64,000 nucleotides of DNA from positions 1,047,314 through 1,111,313 of the forward strand of contig JAMPIW010000007.1 in assembly GCA_040183005.1 (NCBI GenBank), read 5' to 3'. Shown piece by piece: positions 57,891 through 64,000 of this stretch (position 1 is its first letter; each line of letters opens with the position of its first letter). The notes below the pieces were generated by a model. That model worked only from the letters and a program-made list of their open reading frames with translations. It had not been told where the DNA came from and made no database searches. This DNA comes from Gammaproteobacteria bacterium. GTDB taxonomy: Bacteria; Pseudomonadota; Gammaproteobacteria; Ga0077554; Ga007554. Position numbers and translations under genes: made by a program.

Positions 57891-59319
57891 CGACCCGCTT
57901 TATCTCGCCATTGACCAGGGTGGCCATGCGAGCCGCGCTCTGGTATTTGACGGCCAAGGGAGGATTATCGCCAGCGATTTTCAACCCATCGACATTACTC
58001 ATCCCCACCACGGCTGGGCGGAGCACGACCCGGCACAAGTGATCACCTCTCTGCATACCGCCATTAGCAATACCATGCACCACTTGGGCGAACGTGGCAA
58101 AAATGTGATCGCGGCAGGACTGGCAACGCAACGCTCCAGCGTGGTGTGCTGGGACAAACATAGCGGCGCCGCGCTCTCGCCCGTCATCAGTTGGCAAGAC
58201 CGGCGCGCCCATGCCTGGTTGCAACAATTCTCGGCGGACAGCGAAAAGATCCATCAAAGCACCGGGCTTTTTCTGTCCGCCCATTATGGCGCAAGCAAAT
58301 TACGCTGGTGCCTGGATCACCTGCCTGCCGTCCAGGCCGCCCATCAAAATAACACCCTCGCCTGCGGGCCACTGGCGAGCTTCGCTCTGTTCCATCTGCT
58401 TGAGGAACGCCCCTTGCTGGCGGACCCCGCCAACGCCTCGCGCACCTTGCTATGGAACATTAAAACCCGGGATTGGGACGACGGATTACTAGCGCTGTTC
58501 GGCGTGCCGCGTACTCCCATGCCCCGCTGCGTGCCCACGCGGTACGGCTTCGGCCATCTGCGCGCAGGAGGGCATACCATCCCGCTCACCATCGCCACCG
58601 GCGATCAATCCGCCGCCCTGTTCGGCTTCGGCCAGCCGCAACCGGATACGGTCTATATCAACATGGGTACCGGCGCTTTTGTGCAACGCGTCACCAGCCG
58701 ACAACCCGCGCATCCAAGATTATTGACCAGCATTGCCTTTCAGGAAGACCAGCAAACTACCTACACCCTCGAAGCCACTATCAACGGCGCGGGCAGCGCC
58801 TTGGATTGGGCCAGCAAGGCTTTGGGATTGCGTAATACGGCAACCCGATTGGCGGCATGGCTGGCAAACGAGAGCGCACCGCCATTGTTTCTCAACGGCA
58901 TTGCAGGGCTAGGAGCGCCATTCTGGATACCTGACTTTGTCTCGCGATTCATCGGGGAAGGCGAGCCTTGGGAAAAAATCGTCGCCGTTGTCGAAAGCAT
59001 CGTGTTCTTGCTCTACACCAATCTGGCCGAGATGGAGACAATGCACGCCCCCACGAAAAAGATCATCATCAGCGGCGGCCTGGCCGCGCTCGACGGCCTC
59101 TGCCAGCGCCTCGCCGACCTCAGCGGCCTGCCCGTCCACCGCCCCGCCGAATGCGAAGCCACCGCGCGCGGCACAGCGTTCCTGCTGGTGGGTGGGTCTC
59201 CGGCCTGGCCGGAGACCGGCACAACCATCAATTTTGTACCCGCTGAAAACCCGCCGCTGGCGCAGCGTTTTCAACGCTGGCGGGATGTCATGCCGCCACT
59301 GGCGTCAGCTTTTCGATAA
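57865..59319 (+). CDS. FGGY-family carbohydrate kinase, glycerol-kinase-like
   Basis: A kinase of about 484 residues from the FGGY family, closest in pattern to GlpK. It has the N-terminal LYLAIDQGGHASRALVFD phosphate loop (GlpK has DQGTTSSRA), ISWQDRRAHAWL, IATGDQSAALFGFGQ, the YINMGTGAFV loop and FLNGIAGLGAPFW. The C-terminal FGGY motif region reads IIISGGLAALDGLCQRLADL. The substrate is uncertain, since glycerol-binding residues differ in part. ATG 57865 is chosen; it overlaps nudJ by 26 bp, and no clear ribosome site is visible. Confidence 0.82.
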   Translation: MNPTPAPPDDPLYLAIDQGGHASRALVFDGQGRIIASDFQPIDITHPHHGWAEHDPAQVITSLHTAISNTMHHLGERGKNVIAAGLATQRSSVVCWDKHSGAALSPVISWQDRRAHAWLQQFSADSEKIHQSTGLFLSAHYGASKLRWCLDHLPAVQAAHQNNTLACGPLASFALFHLLEERPLLADPANASRTLLWNIKTRDWDDGLLALFGVPRTPMPRCVPTRYGFGHLRAGGHTIPLTIATGDQSAALFGFGQPQPDTVYINMGTGAFVQRVTSRQPAHPRLLTSIAFQEDQQTTYTLEATINGAGSALDWASKALGLRNTATRLAAWLANESAPPLFLNGIAGLGAPFWIPDFVSRFIGEGEPWEKIVAVVESIVFLLYTNLAEMETMHAPTKKIIISGGLAALDGLCQRLADLSGLPVHRPAECEATARGTAFLLVGGSPAWPETGTTINFVPAENPPLAQRFQRWRDVMPPLASAFR

Positions 59320-59813
59320 CGGCCCGCCATCGGCCCGCCTTTCCTTGTGTCAACCAAGCATCCCTGCCGAAAGCATCATGAACCTAAAAACGGCGATTCA
59401 CCGCAGAGCGCGCAGAGAATGCAGAGGAAAAACAAGACATTGACAAGGTGTGCCGAGTCACCCGCTGGGTGGGCGTACTTGTTAAGCTAACCTCCTGAAT
59501 TTCGCGGTTCCTGTGCATCCCTGCACCCACCGCATTTGGGCGTCCTGCCCGGCATTTGCGTTCTCTGTGGTTCAATAGCTTTTTTTAGGATGAAACCATC
59601 ACAAATGCCGATAATTTGGGGAACCTCTCTCAAGACGTCTCGATTTAGAGCGCATTAGAAATGCTTATCTTGGAGCCATAAAGTGGGCCGACGAAATCAG
59701 CGGATCGCTGCCGGGGACTCATCAAAGGCGTACCTCAACAGTTAGCTCTGCCCTATAATCTAAAATGGCTGCAACTACCGACTATCACCACAAACCACGA
59801 AAAGGCTAAACAC
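59320..59813. other. Gene-free 494-bp stretch
   Basis: No gene, tRNA or riboswitch is evident; a B12 box was specifically looked for because of the downstream adenosyltransferase and is absent. About 59397-59575 is bordered by loosely inverted sequences (TTCACCGCAGAGCGCGCAGA and GCGTTCTCTGTGGTTCAA), perhaps remnants of a small mobile repeat. Confidence 0.45.
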
Positions 59814-60368
59814 ATGGGGCACCGTCTCTCAAAAATCTACACCCGCACCGGCGATCAGGGCGACACAGGCCTGGGCGATGGATCACGCGTAGCAAAGGAT
59901 TGCCCGCGAGTGGAGGCCTATGGTACAGCGGATGAACTTAACAGCGTGATCGGCATGGTGTTGGCCCATAGCCTGCCCGAAGCGGTGCATGCCTGCCTAT
60001 CGGATATCCAGCATGATTTATTCAATTTAGGTGGAGAGCTTTGCATCCCTGGGCATCATGTCATAACGGCGGATGATGTGGCACGACTGGAAACCACGCT
60101 GGACACATTCAACGCCGATCTGCCCTACCTCAAAGAGTTTATCCTGCCCGCCGGCGGCCCTGCCGCGGCTACGTGCCACCTGGCACGCACGGTATGCCGA
60201 CGTGCTGAACGCCACGTAGTAAGCCTGGCGCGCAACGAAACAATCAACGGGGAAGCTCTCGCCTATCTTAACCGCCTATCGGATCTATTGTTCGTCATCG
60301 CGCGTGTGCTGGCACGCGCCGAAGGCGGGCAGGAAGTGCTCTGGCAGCGAGACCGGCATCGGAGGTAG
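59814..60368 (+). CDS. PduO-type cob(I)alamin adenosyltransferase
   Basis: Transfers the adenosyl group of ATP to cob(I)alamin or cobyrinic acid diamide. The 184-residue protein has the ATP-binding N-terminus IYTRTGDQGDTGLGDG, VEAYGTADELNSVIG, FILPAGGPAAATCHLARTVCRRAERH and LNRLSDLLFVIARVLA. It is a single-gene transcript convergent with fur. No other cobalamin gene is in the window. Confidence 0.93.
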   Translation: MGHRLSKIYTRTGDQGDTGLGDGSRVAKDCPRVEAYGTADELNSVIGMVLAHSLPEAVHACLSDIQHDLFNLGGELCIPGHHVITADDVARLETTLDTFNADLPYLKEFILPAGGPAAATCHLARTVCRRAERHVVSLARNETINGEALAYLNRLSDLLFVIARVLARAEGGQEVLWQRDRHRR

Positions 60369-60400
60369 AGTACCGGGTTACAAACCCGCCCCTACCTCAA
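60362..60400 (+). terminator. Terminator of the adenosyltransferase gene overlapping the fur 3' end
   Basis: GAGGTAG pairs with CTACCTC, with an inner CGGGTT/AACCCG stem, and T8 follows on the plus strand. The T-run is the complement of the last fur codons (poly-Lys). Confidence 0.7.
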
Positions 60401-60816
60401 CTCTTTTTTTTCTGGCACTCGGCACACACACCATAAATATACAGGGAGTGGTCGGTCATCATATAACCGGCCTTTTTGGCGATGGCGCGTTGCCGCTGTT
60501 CTATGGTTTCATCGCTAAATTCATCGACCTTGCCGCAACTGATACACAGGATATGATCGTGGTGCTCACCCTGATTCAGCTCGAATACCGACTGTCCGCC
60601 CTCGAAGTGATGGCGCGACACCAGTCCCGCCGTTTCAAATTGCGTCAACACCCGGTACACCGTCGCCAACCCGACATCTTCCCCCGTCTCCAGCAATGCC
60701 TTATACATGTCCTCAGCGCTCATGTGGCGCAACGCGTTGCTCTCCAGGATCTCCAGGATTTTAACGCGCGGCAAGGTTGCCTTGAGTCCCGCCTTTTTAA
60801 GATTCGGGTTTTCCAT
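60397..60816 (-). CDS. fur: Ferric uptake regulator
   Basis: Fe(II)-dependent repressor. The 139-residue protein has the winged helix with KATLPRVKILEIL and GLATVYRVLTQFETAGLV, the metal-site HHDHILCISCGKVDEF and the C-terminal CAECQKKKS. GGAG six bases before ATG 60816 sets the start. A candidate target is the Fur-box promoter at 24243-24290. Divergent from bamE, as usual, but a 168-bp MITE-like palindrome lies in their shared promoter region. Confidence 0.96.
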   Translation of the reverse strand: MENPNLKKAGLKATLPRVKILEILESNALRHMSAEDMYKALLETGEDVGLATVYRVLTQFETAGLVSRHHFEGGQSVFELNQGEHHDHILCISCGKVDEFSDETIEQRQRAIAKKAGYMMTDHSLYIYGVCAECQKKKS

Positions 60817-60861
60817 TAGCCACTCCCTCAAGTCTGAACCATGTTATTATTTTATCCGGTT

Positions 60862-61029
60862 CTAGCAGCCTGTCGGACTTAGGTCGAATCTGCTGCAAAA
60901 GTGGGAGAGCGGTCCATTTTTCCGCTATTTTTCGTTAAATAGTGTCAGCTATTCTCCTCAAAATAGCGAAAAACTGCCCTCGCTCTCCCGCTTTTTCGCT
61001 ACGACCCCCTAAGTCCGACAGGCTGCTAG
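60862..61029. mobile_element. MITE-like 168-bp palindrome between fur and bamE
   Basis: Ends with perfect 22-bp inverted repeats (CTAGCAGCCTGTCGGACTTA, then GG), and the inner parts also pair (CGCTATTTT, GTGGGAGAGCG against CGCTCTCCCGC), making a long imperfect hairpin with no coding capacity. No target duplication is obvious. Confidence 0.75.
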
Positions 61030-61079
61030 TTGTCAGTTCCGGTTGTCACGGGAACAATACCCGAGTAAATTATTAAGCA

Positions 61080-61421
61080 ATGACGCCCAGAATGCAAAAG
61101 ATTCTCATTATTGTACTGTGCGCTGCCAGCTTGGTTTTATCAGCCTGCAGCATTCACAAAATCGACGTCCAGCAAGGCAATGTCATCACGCCAGAGATGC
61201 GCGAGCAGATCAAGGAGGGCATGAGCAAGCGTCAGGTGAGCTTTATCCTTGGCACGCCGCTACTTGCCGACCCATTTCACCGCGACCGCTGGGATTACGT
61301 ATACAGTCTCCAGGTGGGCAAAAACAAGCCTGAGATGCAGCGTGTGACACTCTTTTTCGAGGACGAAAAACTGATTCGGATTGAGGGTTGGCCGAGCGCG
61401 AAGCCTACCCCCGGGGTATAA
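61080..61421 (+). CDS. bamE: Outer membrane assembly lipoprotein BamE
   Basis: Lipoprotein of the BAM complex that inserts beta-barrel proteins. The 113-residue protein has a signal with lipobox SLVLSAC (Cys about 23), VQQGNVITPEMREQIKEGMSK, QVSFILGTPLLADPFH and RWDYVYSLQVGKN, all diagnostic. ATG at 61080 or 61092 are both possible. Divergent from fur across a MITE-like repeat; its natural promoter may be changed by that insertion. Confidence 0.93.
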   Translation: MTPRMQKILIIVLCAASLVLSACSIHKIDVQQGNVITPEMREQIKEGMSKRQVSFILGTPLLADPFHRDRWDYVYSLQVGKNKPEMQRVTLFFEDEKLIRIEGWPSAKPTPGV

Positions 61422-61466
61422 ATACAAGCACCCTAAAGGGGACAGGAGCCGCGCCGTAACGGCACG

Positions 61467-61817
61467 CTACCCTTCGGTGGGAGACTCGGCGGTCTCAAGC
61501 TCTCCCCCGCCTTTCTTCATCTTTTTGCCTTGGGCGGCGCGCTGTTTGCGCACCTCTTTAGGATCGGCCAGCAAGGACCGGTAAATTTCCACTCGGTCGC
61601 CCGCGCGCAAGTTGGCGCTTAACTTCCCAAGCTTGCCGAAAATGCCCACCTTATTCACACCCAGATCAATCTCAGGAAAGCGTTCCAAAACACCCGAGTG
61701 CCTGATTGTCTCTTCCAGTGTCGCCTCGGCATGGATTTCGAGCGGAATAATGATCTGCTCGTCAGGGCGGGCATACGCCACCTCGACATGGATCGTCTCA
61801 GCGCTGCCCATAGACAT
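61467..61817 (-). CDS. rnfH: RnfH-family ubiquitin-like protein
   Basis: RnfH (RatB) is a small beta-grasp protein coupled to ratA; its function is unclear. From 61817 the protein has 116 residues, with IHVEVAYARPDEQIIIPLEI, ERFPEIDLGVNKVGIFGKL and RAGDRVEIYRSLLADPKEVRK typical, and a Lys/Gly-rich tail. Its start overlaps the ratA 3' end by about 20 bp. Convergent with bamE. Confidence 0.9.
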   Translation of the reverse strand: MSMGSAETIHVEVAYARPDEQIIIPLEIHAEATLEETIRHSGVLERFPEIDLGVNKVGIFGKLGKLSANLRAGDRVEIYRSLLADPKEVRKQRAAQGKKMKKGGGELETAESPTEG

Positions 61818-62235
61818 CCACTGCACGCGCGCAAAAGGCATCCACCAGGCTGTTGACGATCTGATTGAATACGGGACCTATCGCCATGCCAACCAGCTTG
61901 TTGGAAAATTCAAAATCCATATCCAGCGACACCTTGCATGCTCTCTCGCCCAGGGCATCAAAACGCCAAAAACCCTCCAGATGGCGAAACGGACCTTCCA
62001 CCAGGCGCATCTCGATCATCTTGTTGTGTTGCAGCCGGTTACAGGTGGTGAACGATTTTTGTATTCCGCCACGCGCCAGTTCGATCGAGGCCCGCACTTC
62101 GTCCTCGTCACGGCTCAATATTGTGGCGGTCTTGCACCACGGTAAAAAATCCGGGTAGGTCTTGATGTCATCAACGAGCGCATACATCTCGCTCGCGGCA
62201 TACGCGACCAGCGCGCTTCTGCTCACTATTGTCAT
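61798..62235 (-). CDS. ratA: RatA-type START-domain protein
   Basis: A 145-residue Coq10/START-like protein; family members affect ubiquinone function or 70S ribosome association. VSRSALVAYAASEMYALVDDI at the N-terminus, the DIKTYPDFLPWCKTATIL segment and FEFSNKLVGMAIGPVFNQI are characteristic. I choose ATG 62235; the 26 extra residues from an upstream start do not fit the family. smpB, its usual divergent neighbour, is not here; queC lies upstream beyond a REP-like hairpin. Confidence 0.91.
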   Translation of the reverse strand: MTIVSRSALVAYAASEMYALVDDIKTYPDFLPWCKTATILSRDEDEVRASIELARGGIQKSFTTCNRLQHNKMIEMRLVEGPFRHLEGFWRFDALGERACKVSLDMDFEFSNKLVGMAIGPVFNQIVNSLVDAFCARAVDVYGQR

Positions 62236-62297
62236 TTGAAGGGCCCGATGGTTGTAGTTATGTAAATCGACTTCTATTTCAAAGCGCCAATAATTAT

Positions 62298-62322
62298 GTA
62301 GGGTGCGTCCCACGCACCCTAC
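62298..62322. repeat. REP-like hairpin forming the queC stop
   Basis: GTAGGGTGCGT-ccc-ACGCACCCTAC, an 11-bp perfect stem. The queC TAG stop is inside it, and the last residues IVES are encoded by the conserved flank AGTGGAATC also present at 38766. The other flank, ATAATTATTGGCGCT, matches the 38824 copy. Confidence 0.75.
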
Positions 62323-63026
62323 GATTCCACTATTGATTTGGAAATGGCATAAATCGTGGGGTCTACCACCCCCGCCGCCTCAAAACCTGCGGCGCGCAGC
62401 CTGCACGAGTCGCACACGCCACAGGCGCGGCCCTGCGCGTCGGCGCTGTAACAGGATACCGTGAGGGCATAATCCACACCCAGCCGTACCCCTTCACGGA
62501 TAATTTGCGCCTTGCTTAGAGAAATCAAGGGTGTGCGTATGGCAACGTGCTCGCCCTCAACACCGGCGCGTGTTGCCAGGTTGGCAAGCTGCTCGAAGGC
62601 CGCGATGAACTCCGGGCGGCAGTCCGGGTAACCGGAGTAATCCACCGCGTTCACGCCGATGAATATATCACGCGCGCCCAGTACTTCTGCCCATCCCAGC
62701 GCCAGCGCCAGGAAGATGGTATTGCGCGCGGGGACGTAGGTAACGGGGATACCCTGGGTGGGCTGGTCCGGCACGGGAATCGACAGGTCAGTAAGCGCAG
62801 AGCCGCCGATACCACCCAGATCAAGTTTGATGACCTTGTATTCGGTGGCCCCCAAAGCCTCTGAAATGCGGTCCGCGGCGGCAAGCTCGGAGCGATGGCG
62901 CTGGCCGTAATCAAAGCTCAAGGCATGGCAACTGAAGCCTTGTTCTATGGCAAGCGCCAAAGTGGTTGCCGAATCGAGGCCGCCGGACACCAATACCACG
63001 GCCTTTTTACAGGACGCCCCGATCAC
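62319..63026 (-). CDS. queC: 7-cyano-7-deazaguanine synthase
   Basis: Converts 7-carboxy-7-deazaguanine to preQ0 with ATP and ammonia for queuosine tRNA modification. The 235-residue protein has the PP-loop [12 protein letters not shown] (about 12-23), the SFDYGQRH segment, [13 protein letters not shown] and the zinc motif [21 protein letters not shown] with four Cys. GTG start directly after the queE TAA. Its last few residues and stop derive from a REP-like repeat, which has replaced the family C-terminus. Confidence 0.95.
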   Translation of the reverse strand: MIGASCKKAVVLVSGGLDSATTLALAIEQGFSCHALSFDYGQRHRSELAAADRISEALGATEYKVIKLDLGGIGGSALTDLSIPVPDQPTQGIPVTYVPARNTIFLALALGWAEVLGARDIFIGVNAVDYSGYPDCRPEFIAAFEQLANLATRAGVEGEHVAIRTPLISLSKAQIIREGVRLGVDYALTVSCYSADAQGRACGVCDSCRLRAAGFEAAGVVDPTIYAISKSIVES

Positions 63027-63665
63027 TTATTTACCCCGCGCATCGCCCCACAGGTGTTTATGCAACTGAATTTGCAAACGCACCGGCAGGCGATCCGCCA
63101 ACATCCAGTCCGCCACATCGGTGGCAGACAATTGCTGGTGGCTGGGCGAAAACAATACCTCGCAACGGGCAGGCAGATCATGCTGCGCCAGAATACCCTT
63201 TGCCCATTCGTAATCGGCCCTGTCACACAACACGAACTTAACCTGATCCTGCGTATTCAGGTGCTCTATATTGCTGTAACGATTCTTATCCATCTCACCG
63301 GAACCTGGAGTCTTGAGGTCAACGACTTTAACCACACGCGGATCAACTGCGGAGACATCCAGCGCACCGCTGGTTTCCAGCGACACTTCGTAGCCTGCGT
63401 CACATAACGCCGTAAGCAGATCATGGCAGGCCTTTTGCGCCAAGGGTTCGCCACCGGTCACCGTCACATGGCGCGGCTGGTAAGCCGCAACTTGCGCGAG
63501 AATCTCCGGCAGCGGCATCGTTTGCCCACCCTGAAAGGCATACGCCGTATCACAATACCGGCAACGCAGCGGACAGCCGGTAAGGCGCACAAATACCGTA
63601 GGCAAACCCACCGTGCGTGTCTCGCCTTGCAAGGAATAAAAGATCTCGGTAATGCGCAAACTCAA
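63027..63665 (-). CDS. queE: 7-carboxy-7-deazaguanine synthase
   Basis: Radical SAM enzyme that contracts 6-carboxytetrahydropterin to CDG in queuosine synthesis. The 212-residue protein starts ITEIFYSLQGETRTVGLPTVFVRLTG, with the cluster motif CPLRCRYC (Cys31, Cys35, Cys38), VTVTGGEPLAQ and VSLETSGALDV. Adjoins queC with no gap and lies 2 bp after cpoB, a common arrangement at the end of the tol-pal cluster. Confidence 0.95.
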   Translation of the reverse strand: MSLRITEIFYSLQGETRTVGLPTVFVRLTGCPLRCRYCDTAYAFQGGQTMPLPEILAQVAAYQPRHVTVTGGEPLAQKACHDLLTALCDAGYEVSLETSGALDVSAVDPRVVKVVDLKTPGSGEMDKNRYSNIEHLNTQDQVKFVLCDRADYEWAKGILAQHDLPARCEVLFSPSHQQLSATDVADWMLADRLPVRLQIQLHKHLWGDARGK

Positions 63666-63667
63666 AG

Positions 63668-64000
63668 CTATCTGCTCTCACTCTTCATCTTTTGCAAACG
63701 CTCCGTGGCCAGACGCGCCGCAGTTGTGCCGGGATAGCGTGCCGCCACGTCATTAAGCGTCTTGCGCGCCTGCTCCCGGTCACCCAGTTCATAATAGGCA
63801 AACCCGAGCTTGAGCGTGGCGTCTGTCAGCTTGGTGCTGGCAGGATAGCTGTCGATGATTTTTTTAAAATGTGTCGCGGCCGTTTCAAAACGGCGCGTTA
63901 CATAATTGGCCTCTCCCAACCAATATTGCGCATTGGCAGCATATTCGCTCTTGGGGTAACTGGTCAGAAAGGCCTGAAAATCGCTGATGGCCTGATCATA
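63668..64000 (-). CDS. cpoB: Cell-division coordinator CpoB, C-terminal part (runs off the window)
   Basis: CpoB (YbgF) is a periplasmic TPR protein that links Tol-Pal with PBP1b during constriction. The 110 codons present are open to the window edge and encode TPR units: YDQAISDFQAFLTSYPKSEY, AQYWLGEANYVTRRFETAATH, FKKIIDSYPASTKLTDATLK and LGFAYYELGDREQARKTLND. The N-terminal coiled coil and signal peptide are outside. Transcribed towards queE. Confidence 0.9.
   Translation of the reverse strand, partial: YDQAISDFQAFLTSYPKSEYAANAQYWLGEANYVTRRFETAATHFKKIIDSYPASTKLTDATLKLGFAYYELGDREQARKTLNDVAARYPGTTAARLATERLQKMKSESR

Noticed and set aside
59580-59813. Cobalamin riboswitch before the adenosyltransferase gene
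   Set aside because: No B12-box or matching fold found; the leader shows nothing recognisable.

Overview
The window looks like a chromosomal segment of a gammaproteobacterium with roughly 55% G+C. I cannot name the genus; the gene set would fit a Chromatiales-like or otherwise deep-branching lineage. Several blocks keep classical gammaproteobacterial order: leuD-leuB-asd-fimV; glmM-folP-ftsH-rlmE with divergent yhbY; greA-carB-carA-dapB; ppiA-lpxH; aat-bpt ... infA-clpA-clpS-cspD; rluE-nudJ; fur/bamE with rnfH-ratA; and queC-queE-cpoB of the tol-pal end. There are no rRNA or tRNA genes and no CRISPR array.

Region by region. 1-8.6 kb (minus strand): a four-gene glycan operon (sulfotransferase, membrane deacetylase-like protein, GT2 and GT4 glycosyltransferases) runs straight into leuD-leuB-asd-fimV, and leuC is not next to leuD. 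8.7-23.2 kb (mostly minus): cell-wall, folate, protease, RNA-methylation, transcript-cleavage and carbamoyl-phosphate genes. The carA-dapB interval holds an insertion of a diguanylate cyclase, a secreted barnase-type RNase and barstar, plus a 143-bp MITE-like palindrome whose target duplication contains the dapB stop codon. 23.2-29.9 kb is accessory: a VapC-type toxin/antitoxin pair between 44-bp direct repeats, a peroxiredoxin-like gene behind a Fur-box promoter, yajD, a frameshifted propeller lipoprotein and two unknown genes. 29.9-35.7 kb: selO is split by a 1321-bp IS4-family element, and a second near-identical inverted copy lies beyond trhO and yaeQ. 35.7-46.3 kb: M48 protease, ppiA, lpxH, ppc, mrcB, aat, bpt. 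46.3-52.0 kb is a second accessory stretch between bpt and infA: a flavin split-barrel protein, NsrR-like regulator, two paralogous delta-60 propeller lipoproteins (one frameshifted) and a decayed partial copy of bpt. 52-64 kb: infA, clpA, clpS, cspD, icd, rluE, nudJ, a sugar kinase, cobalamin adenosyltransferase, fur, bamE, rnfH, ratA, queC, queE and the C-terminal part of cpoB.

Functional themes are envelope biogenesis (fimV, glmM, mrcB, lpxH, bamE, cpoB and a possible sulfated or modified surface glycan), N-end-rule proteolysis (aat, bpt, clpA, clpS), amino-acid and pyrimidine precursors (asd, leuBD, dapB, carAB), queuosine synthesis, and iron or stress control (fur and a Fur-box promoter on the peroxiredoxin-like gene). 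Small-repeat activity is high: two MITE-like palindromes, a dispersed REP-like hairpin family that supplies some stop codons, a heptanucleotide repeat between carA and carB, two IS copies and several frameshifted or decayed genes. The best candidates for something undescribed are the Fur-controlled peroxiredoxin with a changed active site, the lipoprotein/Ig-like/seven-blade propeller family with a G-tract frameshift, the bpt-lipoprotein tandem duplication, and the GT/deacetylase/sulfotransferase operon.
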